Notes under the pieces: model-generated | Seen by the model: only the letters and a program-made list of their open reading frames with translations | What the model was told of the DNA's origin: nothing | Databases searched by the model: none | Shown here: positions 1 to 9,154 of the stretch, piece by piece | How positions within the stretch are numbered: the stretch's first letter is position 1 | Layout: each line of letters begins with the position of its first letter | Program-made: the position numbers and the translations under genes | Assembly (NCBI GenBank): GCA_903892415.1 | Contig: CAITIQ010000157.1 | Coordinates: forward strand, 1-64,000 | Reading direction: 5' to 3' | Length of the DNA stretch: 64,000 nucleotides | From: an uncultured delta proteobacterium | GTDB taxonomy: Bacteria > Myxococcota_A > Polyangia > Polyangiales > Polyangiaceae

Positions 1-69
1 ACACCGGCGGCGGCAACACCGGCGGCGGCAACACCGGCGGCGGCAACACCGGCGGCGGTAACACCGGTG
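1..69 (+). repeat. 15-bp tandem repeat encoding NTGGG
   Basis: The unit aacaccggcggcggc is repeated about four and a half times with only third-position changes near the end (ggt for ggc). It encodes a Gly-rich linker. The array is cut by the window edge, so its full length is unknown. Such arrays can change copy number by slippage. Confidence 0.9.
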
Positions 70-977
70 GCGGCGGAGCTTCTGGCTACGCCGAAGGGAT
101 CGCGGTCGCGTGGGGTGACTTGGGGCCAGACGTAGTTCCCGCCCCAGCCAATACCTTGCTGCTCTCCTTCTCGAGTGAACCGAGCGTCTGCAACGATCCG
201 TTTGGTACACTTCCCTACTGTGAAGTTGAACTGGCCTGGCAAGTTAGCATTCCGTTGCCTGCCGAATATCAGGTTGCGGGCGCAGTCGTTCCGCTCGCGG
301 CGCTGCAACAGGTGGGAATGGGACCGTTCTTCTCTGAAACGCAGGGCATCGGAGACGCTGAGTGCTCCGGTGGCGGGGGTTCGCTCGAGGGCACACTGGA
401 AGTGCTCGAGGTTAGCGAGACGTCCATTCGTATTCGCCTCACCGATGCGAGCACGTTCGAGGCCGAGGTGGACGGTGAGCGCACGCTGACACGCTGCAAT
501 CAAGCTACTCCGCAATCCGCTCCGGCCATCGCTATGACCGACGCGCAGCTAAGCAACGTCTATGGGCCCGGCGGAGGCGGCACAGGTAGCGGAGTCGGCG
601 GCGGGGGCGCTGACCAACCAGCATTCGACGGCACGCTATTTGTCTTTCTCGACGCTAGCTCACCCATGCGCGATCTCTCTTGCGCAGACCCCTATGCTCT
701 CGATGAAGGCTGCGAGTTTGAGCGGAGCGTCGTCATCGTTGGACTTGCCCCCTCCGAACAGAGCCCTGGGCTTTACGCCATTGGCGACAACGCAGTCTCG
801 GTAACAACAAGCGAGTATGGGCCCAACGGGGACGGCACCTGCTGGGGTGGCGGTGGAGCAGGCTTCAATGAGGGCACCGTTGAAGTGGTCGCTGTCGACG
901 CCACACAAGTTCACATCATTGTCTCAGGTGGCCCGATCGACGGCCAAATCGAGGGAGTTGCGGCTCGCTGTTTCTGA
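3..977 (+). CDS. Secreted repeat protein, 5' end outside window
   Basis: The reading frame is open from the window edge, so the start and any signal peptide are missing. It begins with five Asn-Thr-Gly-Gly-Gly units, a flexible linker of the sort that follows the lipid anchor in myxobacterial lipoproteins. Two related domains follow. Each has a hydrophobic beta-rich first half, then a Gly-Asp-x-x-Cys-x-Gly-Gly-Gly-Gly motif (GDAECSGGGG and GDGTCWGGGG) and a Glu-Val-x-x-Val segment, and each ends in a Cys. A second Gly-rich linker (GPGGGGTGSGVGGGG) separates the domains. I infer an extracellular or outer-membrane-anchored protein with two copies of one disulphide-containing domain. I do not recognise the domain family and cannot name a function. 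Confidence 0.75.
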   Translation, partial: TGGGNTGGGNTGGGNTGGGNTGGGGASGYAEGIAVAWGDLGPDVVPAPANTLLLSFSSEPSVCNDPFGTLPYCEVELAWQVSIPLPAEYQVAGAVVPLAALQQVGMGPFFSETQGIGDAECSGGGGSLEGTLEVLEVSETSIRIRLTDASTFEAEVDGERTLTRCNQATPQSAPAIAMTDAQLSNVYGPGGGGTGSGVGGGGADQPAFDGTLFVFLDASSPMRDLSCADPYALDEGCEFERSVVIVGLAPSEQSPGLYAIGDNAVSVTTSEYGPNGDGTCWGGGGAGFNEGTVEVVAVDATQVHIIVSGGPIDGQIEGVAARCF

Positions 978-984
978 TTGGCTC

Positions 985-1953
985 CTACGCCGAAGGCCCT
1001 GATGCGGACCTCAGCGCAAGTTCAAGACGCACCCCAATCAAGCCAGTCGTGACAAAGCCCAGCGCATTGATCAGCCCGTGAAAGTAGACCATGCGCTCAA
1101 ACGCAGCGTCATCCAAGCGGGCAAACCCAGTGATTGCAAAGTGCACGGCCAGCGCCGCTGGAAGGAGAGCTGAGAGCGCTGAGATGGTCAAGCATGCAGC
1201 CGCCCAGCGACTGCGTGCCTGACGAGCGACACCCATAAGCAGGTAAGCAACCACGAGTACACAAGCTGCGAGCGTCCAAGCCGCCGCGACTTCAACTTTG
1301 TGTGAGAGGGTGATCCCGACCGCAACGAGAGCTACCGCGCCGATCGTACCTACGCAGGCTACCCGCCAAGACATGTCCGAGCGAGCGAGCAACCTGCCCA
1401 GCCCACCGACAAGCACGCAAGCCCCGAGTCCGGCAAAGTGGAAGTGGTTTGCGGTGAGTAACGCCTTTGTCCCCGTGAAGCCGAGCAGCACGAGGTCTGC
1501 TCGATAGACGAAGGCCCAAACCGCCCCAACCACGAGGTAAGACAAGCCCGCGTCAATTGCGAATTCGGCAAGCTCAAACCGCCGTTCACGCTGCCAGAAC
1601 CGCGCGACCGCAAAAACCAGGCTGCCAGCGCCGACCATCACCCACAATGCCGACAACGGAACCTTCAGGTTCGCTTCCACCCCAAACAGACTGAGCGCAA
1701 GCGCAATACTTCCCAGCCAAGCGGCAAGCCGCAGGCGCAACGACCAGCGCAGCAACGCGGCACTGGTTCCTAGAGCTGCGATCGAGAAAGACAGCTGGAC
1801 TACCGCGGTGGAGCCCAAAACGAGTATCAATCTCGCTATCGTCGTCGACAGATTCAAGGCGGGGGCCCAGTAAGTAAAGCAAGCGCAGCAAGTTCGAGCG
1901 AAAGTGGCGCAGTGAGCGCGAAGAGCGGCATGGAAGTGACCAAAGCGTACCAC
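985..1953 (-). CDS. YndJ-like polytopic membrane protein
   Basis: A 322-residue, very hydrophobic protein with about nine predicted membrane helices. Two motifs support the YndJ family: ANHFHFAGLG in the middle and YFHGLINALGF near the C-terminus, both typical His-containing signatures of that family. The biochemical role of YndJ proteins is not established. The start used is a GTG (M-V-R-F-G); the first 30 residues are less hydrophobic and Cys-rich, so translation may begin further in. It diverges from the DUF2169 gene with about 56 bases between them, and converges with the truncated gene at the left edge. Confidence 0.7.
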   Translation of the reverse strand: MVRFGHFHAALRAHCATFARTCCACFTYWAPALNLSTTIARLILVLGSTAVVQLSFSIAALGTSAALLRWSLRLRLAAWLGSIALALSLFGVEANLKVPLSALWVMVGAGSLVFAVARFWQRERRFELAEFAIDAGLSYLVVGAVWAFVYRADLVLLGFTGTKALLTANHFHFAGLGACVLVGGLGRLLARSDMSWRVACVGTIGAVALVAVGITLSHKVEVAAAWTLAACVLVVAYLLMGVARQARSRWAAACLTISALSALLPAALAVHFAITGFARLDDAAFERMVYFHGLINALGFVTTGLIGVRLELALRSASGPSA

Positions 1954-2009
1954 GCACTCCGACCACGGAGTTCTCGCTGGAGTCCTCTCCTCCTGCTACC
2001 TTCGGCTCA

Positions 2010-3653
2010 GTGCTCGTCGCTCGGAGGTTGCCCTGTCCCGTTGGTATCATCAGGTCCAGCCAGCGGATTGGCTACTATACCTTGGTTACCAAGGTGTCAT
2101 TGGCTCTGTCGGCAGGGCCCACACGCTGGGCAGCTACGCAGGCTCCGCTTCGCTCTGCCGTCTACGATCAGCAGTCCAATCTTACGTTTCCGACTGACTA
2201 CCAAGAGACGAAGTCTGCCTGTGACGTAGTGATCGCGGGGGCAACGCTGACAATGTCGGGCCCGGTCCGCTTGCGCGTGGGCCCCTTTGCGCATCACGTG
2301 CAAGGGATTCGGCAACTTGGCCCAGTTGATGAGGCGTTAGCGGCTCGCAAGGGCTCCTTCGCGAGACCGAATCAACAACTCGCTAGGCCCGAGTATCCAC
2401 TTCCGCTTGAAGTCATAGGCCACGGGCTTCAGGGAGAGCTCACCGTTGTCGGTCCGGTGTTATCCGCTGCCTTGATCATCCGCAATGATTGGTCTGCTCC
2501 AAGTGAGGTACAGCTGCAGCTCGACGGTATATTGCTCGATCCAATTCGAGATACGGCCGAGTTAGTCATGCGCGGGCACTTTCACTACGTGGGCGACATT
2601 GAGCAGCACGTCATCGCGGTCGTTGACTCGCGACCATTTCACGCCATTTCCTTTGCGGAGGCGCGCACGGCTTGGCCTCGCTACGCAGCCTCCTTCCCAC
2701 CGGCGACCCCATCCGTTGCGCCCGTTAAACGGGTATCTCGATCGGTAGCCGACGATGAAACCATCGATCGACAACCGCTTGCAGCAGCGCCGTACCACGA
2801 GGATACCTTCGCCGCGGGTCCGCTTTCGTCTGCCCTGGCCCAAGGCTCATTTGATTCCGACCCAACGCCAGTTGAAGCAGACCGAGACGACGAGACGCTG
2901 CCAAAACTCCGGCGCCTCGAAGAGCCTAGTGAAGTGACCAAGATATCCGCCAGTCCGATGCTCAGGGAGGATGCCTTACCATTCCATCGCCCACCGGGTC
3001 GGACGGTGGTGGGTGGAGTCGCCCACAACGCGCTACCGTTCTCCCAGCCTCCACCGCCTCCGGCATACGCGGAATTGCGAGCCACCAGTGCCTTGCCGTT
3101 CACGCAGGCCCACGAGGGTCTGCCTTTTCAACCAGCGGGCAGCCAGCCTCCCTTCTCCGCGGAACCACCTGCGGTCTCCGACACACTTCCGCCGATGGCC
3201 GACACGCTGCCGCCTAGCCCCTTGCCGTCAGCCGTAGCAGCGCCGCTGCCGCCTAGCCCCTTGCCGTCAGCCGTGGCAGCGCCGCTGCCACCTGCCCGTG
3301 CGCCCAATCCGCCCGGCCCACTAATGATGTTAAGCCCAGCGCCGGCTATCGCCTCCACCGAGCAATCGAGGAACCCAATAAACTTTCCCCCCACACTGCC
3401 GAGTAGCCATGCCGCGTCCGAGCATCAGAGCAGCACTCAGCTCAAGATTGACGGAGTTACCTTTGAGCGCTTCGCCCAGATCTGCGGTCGACTTTGGCGA
3501 GGGGAGAACCGCCGAGAGCTGCTTCGCTCAGAAGGCCTTACCGAGCTCGGTTGGCGGCTAGTGGAGCGGCGTTGGAAGCAACAACTTGAACTTACTCCAC
3601 CAGGCCAGCTCGGCCCTATGTTGGCGCTCCTCGATCGTTCACAGTCGTGTTGA
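2010..3653 (+). CDS. DUF2169 domain protein with long Pro-rich tail
   Basis: Residues about 20-230 match the DUF2169 pattern: a YYTLVTKVSLAL strand, then YDQQSNL, PTDYQETKSACDVVI and a later PHLP-like part. DUF2169 proteins are commonly encoded beside type VI secretion effectors with PAAR-type tips and are thought to act as adaptors. Residues about 240-480 are low-complexity and Pro/Ala-rich, with repeats of a [AD][LT]PF[TH][QR]-like motif. The last ~60 residues form a charged helical domain (FAQICGRLWRGENRRELLRS). The start is GTG. The stop overlaps the GTG start of the PHP hydrolase gene, so the two are probably co-translated. No VgrG or sheath genes are visible nearby; the only PAAR-like protein in the window is the distant Rhs. 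Confidence 0.75.
   Translation: MLVARRLPCPVGIIRSSQRIGYYTLVTKVSLALSAGPTRWAATQAPLRSAVYDQQSNLTFPTDYQETKSACDVVIAGATLTMSGPVRLRVGPFAHHVQGIRQLGPVDEALAARKGSFARPNQQLARPEYPLPLEVIGHGLQGELTVVGPVLSAALIIRNDWSAPSEVQLQLDGILLDPIRDTAELVMRGHFHYVGDIEQHVIAVVDSRPFHAISFAEARTAWPRYAASFPPATPSVAPVKRVSRSVADDETIDRQPLAAAPYHEDTFAAGPLSSALAQGSFDSDPTPVEADRDDETLPKLRRLEEPSEVTKISASPMLREDALPFHRPPGRTVVGGVAHNALPFSQPPPPPAYAELRATSALPFTQAHEGLPFQPAGSQPPFSAEPPAVSDTLPPMADTLPPSPLPSAVAAPLPPSPLPSAVAAPLPPARAPNPPGPLMMLSPAPAIASTEQSRNPINFPPTLPSSHAASEHQSSTQLKIDGVTFERFAQICGRLWRGENRRELLRSEGLTELGWRLVERRWKQQLELTPPGQLGPMLALLDRSQSC
3206..3283 (+). repeat. 39-bp direct repeat, two copies, within the DUF2169 gene
   Basis: Two adjacent 39-base copies differ at one position and encode the 13-residue unit LPPSPLPSAVAAP twice. 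It is part of the Pro-rich tail and is most simply a recent in-frame tandem duplication. Confidence 0.9.
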
Positions 3654-6037
3654 GTCGAAGCCTATTGCAGGCATGGTGCATACCAACTGCCGGGTTGACC
3701 ATGGCCTGCGCTTCCCCAGCCAGCCCCAAGGCGCACCAACCACAGGACCCTTCACCGCCTGACGGCCATGCACAAGTCACAGTGCTCCACGATCGGGCGG
3801 CTCTGGCGCTTCGGGGGCCTCAGGTCGAGGCAAAGGTTGGGGACTTCGTTGTGGCCAATGAGGGCATGCTTGCCGTCATTTCCGCCGAGTCAGGCGCCCT
3901 CGTAGACTTCGGGCCGGAAGGAGGCTTCGACGAGATCGTAGCGCTTACTCCTGCGCTCTTTGATGGTCCCAGCCCAATCCGCACAGAGTTGATTGGGTTA
4001 TCATCGCCGCCGGCCCGACCTGGAGTTTTGCATGTCGAACAACGCCCGGCATATCTGCCAGTCACGCTGCACACGTATTTCACATTCCGCAAACAGGTAT
4101 TAGTCATCGATTCGTCGGTCACCCCGAATTCGGCCGAAGCCGATGGTATGGCGATAGGGCTCGGCGAGCGGGTTGGCTGGGGCAACGCACCTACTTGGTT
4201 GGAAGGGATAGGCTTTCTGCGCACCAGTGGGGGGACGTTCTCGACCAAGTTTCTCGGGCGTCAGGGGAAGGAGCTCTCTTACGCAATCTCCTACGGCGAT
4301 GAAGCCAGCTCGGTCCGCGTTGGCCACCCTTTTCTCCCGGGATACTTCGGCCAAGCGAGGGGCAGCGAGCTCACGTTCGCATCCAGCTCGGCCAGCTTCC
4401 ACCGCACACTTTTCCTAGCAAGTAGTCGCAGCTCGATTGGAACCACGGCCGCTAAGCTATATTCGCATGACGGCTTTCAAGTTTTTGAGCCCCCGAAGCT
4501 CCCGCCAGGTGGCACCGTAGAACTGGCCACCTGTCCAACGGAACTGGAACCACGCCGACCTTTTGCTCGTTTCTCCAGGGGAGAACAGCTTCAAGCTCCC
4601 GCTGGCTGCTATGAGGGGAAACTTTGGGCTCCGGGGAGTCCCGCGGGCGAGTGGACCAAGTTGGAAGACGTCAGCGGGGCAACGTTGCCGCACTCCGGGC
4701 GTGTCGCCGTCGTGACCACGGAGCAAGGAAAGCCCATCCCGGTGCGGGTTCAGTTCCGCGGGGTGGGGACCACCAAGGACCCCGACTGGGGGGAAGACCC
4801 TGATAACGGAGCGGCACTGAATGTCGTTTACGCTCCTACTGGCGTCGCTAACCGCAAGCTACCGCCAGGCGACTATCGTGTCATCATTGACCGCGGGATT
4901 GAGTACACCGCTATCGATCGAGTCATTTCGATCACTGCCGATCAGCGCACCTATGTGGCAGCAGAACTTGAGCGTGTCGTCGACACGGCGGGGTGGGCTT
5001 CCTCCGACCTCCATCTTCACGCCGCACCCAGTCCCGACGCGCCCCAAACGCTGGAAGATCGAGTCATCTCATTGGCGGCAGCTGGGATTGAGGTTGGCGT
5101 GGCGACCGACCACAATCGAATAACGGACTACAGGGGAGCCCTACATGCGCTTGGTCTCGAATCAGAGGTAAACGCGATCATTGGGGTAGAGGTAACTACG
5201 GAGGATTCGCTCTTTGGTCACTTCAACGTTTTTCCACTGCTGCCCAACAGCACACCAATTCGCCACAAGCACACGAATCCATTGGAGCTACTTTTCCAAG
5301 CGAAGCAGCAGCAGCCCTACGGCCCTCTAACCATTGCGCAGATCAACCATCCAAGAATGGGCGACATTGGCTACTTTGATATGGTGCGCTTCGACCGAGA
5401 GGACGTAGCTGGGTTCCGAGCGCGCAATCCGGCTATACCACTCAACTTTGACACCATCGAGGTGTTCAACGGAGATGATCTTTCGGCAATCGGAAATGTG
5501 CATAGCGCAATGAAGGACTGGATTGCCTTGGAGCAGGCGGGGATTCCGCTAACTGGCACTGGCAACAGCGACTCTCATCGCGCTGTTTTCCACGAGCCGG
5601 GTCTTCCTCGCACCTATGTACGTATGAAAGATGACGCGCCCTCCGCTTTCAGCGAGCGCGAATTCATCGATTCGCTACGGGCGCGTCAGGTCACGGTGAC
5701 CAGCGGCCCCTTCATCCGCCTTGACGTAGGCGGGAGAGGCCCGGGCCAGCGCGTTGCTCCGGGAAGGTATCGAGTGCGAATAGAGGTCGACGCCGCTCCT
5801 TACGTGGACGTCTCGCTGCTCGAGCTCGTCAAGTCAGGAAAGGTAGTAGCCACCGCGAGTGCGCCATTCTCGGCGACCGCACACCGCGCCGAACTCGTGA
5901 CGAATATAGAGGTTGCTGCCGGGGATTCACTGATTGCTGTCGCCACTGGATCCAAAGAGATCGAGATCGCTTTCCGTCGAGGCGTCATGCCTTTCGCCTT
6001 TACCAATCCGGTCGTGGTTTCCGCCTTCGAGCACTGA
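3647..6037 (+). CDS. CehA/McbA-family PHP metallohydrolase, probable lipoprotein
   Basis: The C-terminal half (residues about 450-700) carries the PHP-domain metal-binding motifs in order: SSDLHLHA, GVATDHN, IGVEVTTE, INHPR, EVFNG and GTGNSDSH. This matches the CehA/McbA type, a PHP subfamily that includes hydrolases of carbamates and other esters or amides. The N-terminal ~440 residues are beta-rich and probably mediate substrate or surface binding. A hydrophobic leader ending in LTMAC suggests export, perhaps with a lipid anchor. The GTG start overlaps the end of the DUF2169 gene by seven bases; an in-frame ATG about 18 codons later is an alternative but would lose the leader. Substrate unknown. 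Confidence 0.8.
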   Translation: MLSRSLLQAWCIPTAGLTMACASPASPKAHQPQDPSPPDGHAQVTVLHDRAALALRGPQVEAKVGDFVVANEGMLAVISAESGALVDFGPEGGFDEIVALTPALFDGPSPIRTELIGLSSPPARPGVLHVEQRPAYLPVTLHTYFTFRKQVLVIDSSVTPNSAEADGMAIGLGERVGWGNAPTWLEGIGFLRTSGGTFSTKFLGRQGKELSYAISYGDEASSVRVGHPFLPGYFGQARGSELTFASSSASFHRTLFLASSRSSIGTTAAKLYSHDGFQVFEPPKLPPGGTVELATCPTELEPRRPFARFSRGEQLQAPAGCYEGKLWAPGSPAGEWTKLEDVSGATLPHSGRVAVVTTEQGKPIPVRVQFRGVGTTKDPDWGEDPDNGAALNVVYAPTGVANRKLPPGDYRVIIDRGIEYTAIDRVISITADQRTYVAAELERVVDTAGWASSDLHLHAAPSPDAPQTLEDRVISLAAAGIEVGVATDHNRITDYRGALHALGLESEVNAIIGVEVTTEDSLFGHFNVFPLLPNSTPIRHKHTNPLELLFQAKQQQPYGPLTIAQINHPRMGDIGYFDMVRFDREDVAGFRARNPAIPLNFDTIEVFNGDDLSAIGNVHSAMKDWIALEQAGIPLTGTGNSDSHRAVFHEPGLPRTYVRMKDDAPSAFSEREFIDSLRARQVTVTSGPFIRLDVGGRGPGQRVAPGRYRVRIEVDAAPYVDVSLLELVKSGKVVATASAPFSATAHRAELVTNIEVAAGDSLIAVATGSKEIEIAFRRGVMPFAFTNPVVVSAFEH

Positions 6038-7171
6038 CTATGGGCGACCTAGTCGATAGTCTGCCCCGAAGCTCAAGCTGGCGCCTAACGACTTGGCCGC
6101 CAGCTCCGAACGCACCCGTTCGGCGAATTCACGGCCAAAGGGCCCTAGCGTGAGAACGTAGCGTTGGTCGTGGTTAGCGGCGGTCGTGTCCAGAACGGTC
6201 GCCTCCAGATCGCCGAATCGAATCGAACGTTTTTTTTGCAGGAGTTCGGCCGCATTCGCAGCCCTCGCTAGCTCAACATAAAAGACGTCTTCCAGAAAGA
6301 CCGACAGCCCTCCGACATGGCGGCCGTTATCCTCTTCGAGGACGACGCCGAGCCCCTTGCACATGACATTGGGCCCCAACTTGATCCCAGAACGCCAGGC
6401 CCCATAGGCCTTATTAGCGCCTCGTATACGGAGCTCAATCTCCACAGAGGCAATCAAGTCCTCGGCTCGAGATATCGTCGATAGCAGGCGCCCCATCGGT
6501 CTCGCCGCAGCGTCTTGATATGCAGGTTCACATGACCATGGTGAGCCACCGACACGTACGCACACATCGAGGGCCTCAAGCGCTTTCTGATCGACGACTT
6601 CACTCGAGCGGAAGTTACCGAGCCGTAAGCGATAGGCGCTGTCTTGGCTGGAGAAGTCTGTGCAGCCAACGCAGGTGCGCCCGGTTGGGCAGCTTGCGAG
6701 ATCGGCTTTCGCGGATTCACAGTCAGTCCCAGCACAGCAATCCTTGCCGCAGCGCTTGAGCGGGGGAATCTCAATGAGCGGCACCTGCTCGGAGGGAGTG
6801 GAGCTTGCCGGCGCGGCCAGACCGGCAGGTTCACTGGAGACTTGAACCGCTGGCGGAGGACGGAGCAGTAGCAGTGCGATAGCCGCTGCGGCTGCGCCCG
6901 CGACGAACGTCGCTGCCATGGCTCCCCAAGCCCTACGCGGTTTGACCTGTTGAATTCCGCGCGGCGTCGCCGAGTTCGGCGCAGGTTTTCGCCGTTCGGG
7001 GTCGAACTCGCGCAGCTTGGCCGGAAGCTCGCCCTCGAACGCTATTCCGTCCCGCTCGAGCAGCGCGACTTCTTCAGTCGTCGTGGGCAGCAGCTCGCCT
7101 TGCCGAACGAGCGCCTCTGCCACCAGCGCCTCCAACTCTTCCGTCGCCTCAGGCAATTCGTCGTCCTTCAC
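6038..7171 (-). CDS. Membrane-anchored anti-sigma-like protein
   Basis: The first ~80 residues are acidic and cytoplasmic in character. One membrane helix follows at about 82-103 (AAAAAIALLLLR), then a long outer part with a Cys-rich stretch (RCGKDCCAGTDC ... CVGC, about 139-172). The gene starts inside the end of the ECF sigma gene (4-base overlap), the usual arrangement for a sigma factor and its transmembrane anti-sigma. I infer that it binds the neighbouring sigma factor and senses an envelope signal, perhaps through the Cys cluster. No classical zinc anti-sigma motif (HxxxCxxC) is seen in the cytoplasmic part, so the family is not assigned. Confidence 0.6.
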   Translation of the reverse strand: MKDDELPEATEELEALVAEALVRQGELLPTTTEEVALLERDGIAFEGELPAKLREFDPERRKPAPNSATPRGIQQVKPRRAWGAMAATFVAGAAAAAIALLLLRPPPAVQVSSEPAGLAAPASSTPSEQVPLIEIPPLKRCGKDCCAGTDCESAKADLASCPTGRTCVGCTDFSSQDSAYRLRLGNFRSSEVVDQKALEALDVCVRVGGSPWSCEPAYQDAAARPMGRLLSTISRAEDLIASVEIELRIRGANKAYGAWRSGIKLGPNVMCKGLGVVLEEDNGRHVGGLSVFLEDVFYVELARAANAAELLQKKRSIRFGDLEATVLDTTAANHDQRYVLTLGPFGREFAERVRSELAAKSLGASLSFGADYRLGRP

Positions 7172-7827
7172 GAAACCTCCTCGGTGCCCAATCCCTTTGC
7201 GGACAGAAAGGCCTTCAGCTTCTTCATGGCGCGTGCGCGAACCGCGCGAATGTTCTCGTTGGTGGTCTGCCAGCGCTGGGCGAGATCGGCAGATACCGCG
7301 TTGGGAAGTCGGTTGTGTTCCTCCCCGGCTTTGAAATACAACGCCGAGACACGAAGAACATCCTGCTCACGCTCACTGAGTGCTTCCAGCCCCTGGGCGA
7401 CGAGGTCGACGCGTGACGGACGGGAAGTTGGCTCTTGTTCATCGATTGCTTCACACGAGACTCGCTCCAAGTACGGAGTCGCCGAGATTTCTCTGAGCCT
7501 ATGCAGCTGGTCAGCAAGCAGGTTCGTCGCCACTCGCGAGAGCCAGGCCCTGGTACGTGCTAGTGCTCGCTCGCTCTCGAGCTCGTCTCCCTCTCGAAAG
7601 GTGTGAGCTCGCTCAAAAGCTCGATGGAAGGTCTCTTGCACCAAGTCCTCGGCAGAGATTCCAGCGAGCGGTAGCAGGTCGGTCTTGCGGCGCAGCAAAA
7701 GCCCGTAGAGGAACCGCACATGCCGCGAATAGAAGACCGCCTGTGCGGCTCTCGCGGCTTTGGGGTCTGCGGCTTGTAGCGAAATACGAGCTAGTAGCTG
7801 GCTGTCGCTTTCGGTTTCGAGGTGCAT
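7168..7827 (-). CDS. ECF-type RNA polymerase sigma factor
   Basis: A 219-residue protein with a region 2 at about residues 25-110 (LAGISAEDLVQETFHRAFER, then ARTRAWLSRVATNLLADQLHR) and a region 4 at about 150-205 (LEALSEREQDVLRVSALYF ... TTNENIRAVRARAMKKLKAF). This order and size fit an ECF (group 4) sigma factor, although the linker is longer than usual. It is followed by, and overlaps, the probable anti-sigma gene. Upstream lies a 22-bp inverted repeat shared with the divergent deacetylase gene, which suggests that both are targets of this sigma factor or of one common regulator. Confidence 0.85.
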   Translation of the reverse strand: MHLETESDSQLLARISLQAADPKAARAAQAVFYSRHVRFLYGLLLRRKTDLLPLAGISAEDLVQETFHRAFERAHTFREGDELESERALARTRAWLSRVATNLLADQLHRLREISATPYLERVSCEAIDEQEPTSRPSRVDLVAQGLEALSEREQDVLRVSALYFKAGEEHNRLPNAVSADLAQRWQTTNENIRAVRARAMKKLKAFLSAKGLGTEEVS

Positions 7828-7852
7828 AGGCGTGGCTGAGCGGGACTCCGCT

Positions 7853-7939
7853 CCCCTCTACGCCAAACCGTGACAGGCGTGACCAGCCGTTACGCCCAGC
7901 AGAAAACCCACCACGTCGTCACGCTTTGGCGTAGAGGGG
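7853..7939. promoter_or_regulatory. Inverted repeat between divergent sigma and deacetylase genes
   Basis: Two 22-base arms (7853-7874 and 7918-7939) are reverse complements at 21 of 22 positions and are separated by 43 bases. Read outward, each arm is GTCACG[G/C]TTTGGCGTAGA followed by GGGG. The right arm ends one base before the GTG start of the deacetylase; the left arm ends 25 bases before the sigma-factor ATG. This is either an operator for a dimeric or looping regulator or a pair of outward-facing promoter elements, probably linked to the adjacent ECF sigma factor. Confidence 0.7.
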
Positions 7940-7940
7940 C

Positions 7941-9056
7941 GTGAACAAGCTCTTCGCGTTCTGGGGATTCTTGATTGCCATGAGTGGATGTTCCGCCCAC
8001 TCCCACAAGGAACCCGCTCACCAGCGCTCGCTGCCGTTGCTCGAGGTTCGCCCCGTCGACGCTCCAAAGCGCCCAGTCTTCACTGAGGCGCCAACATCGA
8101 CCTTCGAGGTAGCGACCTTCCTCGAAACGTCCAGCCCAACACAGCTGCTAAAGGCTGCTGCCACCACCTGCCGCGACGCGCGGGACGAGCGTGGCTTCTT
8201 CGGGCTCTATCGCACCGACGCCGGACCCAAAGGCGAAATTGCCCTTACGTTTGATGACGGACCGCACCCCACCGCAACCGCCTCGGTGCTCAAGCTGCTG
8301 GCGCAGCATGGCAGGAAAGCCACCTTCTTTCTGGTCGGTCGGAACATCTCTCGCGACACGTACCCTCTGGTTCAACAAATGCGCGCTGACGGACATGCAT
8401 TGGGCTCTCACTCCTACAGCCACAACGTCCATATGACCAACGTCGCGACTCCCGATGCAACCATCGAGGACATCGTTGCCCAGCATGAAGTCACGGCGAT
8501 CCTCATCGACATCGCCCTGCTAGCAAAGTCCCCCGAAGACTTTGACCAACGTTTCACGAGGGTGTTCGACAGTGCCCCCGCAACATGGCTATCAGGTCGA
8601 ACGATAAGGGAGCATTGGAAAACCTACCAGAGTCGACACACGAGCGAACTTTCGCTCGCTGGCTACGCTCCTGGGGATCGACCCTATCGTGTTATCTATT
8701 CCCGCCCACCGGGCGGGGGCCCCTACGTCGAGCACGATGGCGCGGCCGGTATAGCTATTTACGACAAAGCATTAGCCAGGCTCGGGATGGTGAACGTGAT
8801 GTGGCACTCAGCTTCGGGTGACACAGTCCCAGAGAAGCGGGGTGACTTTGGCTTCCTCACGGACAACCTTGCCAAGGGGGCGAAACAGGGTGGAGTGGTA
8901 CTGATCCATGACTACATGCGGCCCGACGCGCTGGAGCACAGCCTCGAGCAGATGGCTCGGGATGGCGTGCGGACAGTACCGCTCGCAAGCGCGGTTGCGG
9001 CAAAGTACGGCTGCGACGAGAGCGCGCTGCGGACGCTTCTGCGAGGACCCAGCTGA
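7941..9056 (+). CDS. Polysaccharide deacetylase lipoprotein (NodB-like)
   Basis: The GTG start gives a short lipoprotein signal, MNKLFAFWGFLIAMSGC, whereas the later ATG would destroy it. The NodB domain begins with TFDDGPHP (about residue 103; metal-binding Asp and catalytic base). It continues with FFLVGRNI, the zinc-ligand motif GSHSYSHN (about 154) and the distal motif LIHDYM. An insertion of roughly 100 residues between motifs 2 and 3 (EHEVTAILIDIALL onward) is larger than usual. It probably removes acetyl groups from a cell-wall or capsular glycan outside the inner membrane. Its start abuts the inverted repeat, so its mRNA may be leaderless or nearly so. Confidence 0.85.
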   Translation: MNKLFAFWGFLIAMSGCSAHSHKEPAHQRSLPLLEVRPVDAPKRPVFTEAPTSTFEVATFLETSSPTQLLKAAATTCRDARDERGFFGLYRTDAGPKGEIALTFDDGPHPTATASVLKLLAQHGRKATFFLVGRNISRDTYPLVQQMRADGHALGSHSYSHNVHMTNVATPDATIEDIVAQHEVTAILIDIALLAKSPEDFDQRFTRVFDSAPATWLSGRTIREHWKTYQSRHTSELSLAGYAPGDRPYRVIYSRPPGGGPYVEHDGAAGIAIYDKALARLGMVNVMWHSASGDTVPEKRGDFGFLTDNLAKGAKQGGVVLIHDYMRPDALEHSLEQMARDGVRTVPLASAVAAKYGCDESALRTLLRGPS

Positions 9057-9154
9057 GGAAGCCAGGCCGAAAATCTGTTTCCAGCAGCCGCGGTCAGTGG
9101 AAAAAAGCAGTCAGCCCCTGGCAGGCGGAGCGGGGACGCGTTAGATGGGCGCTC

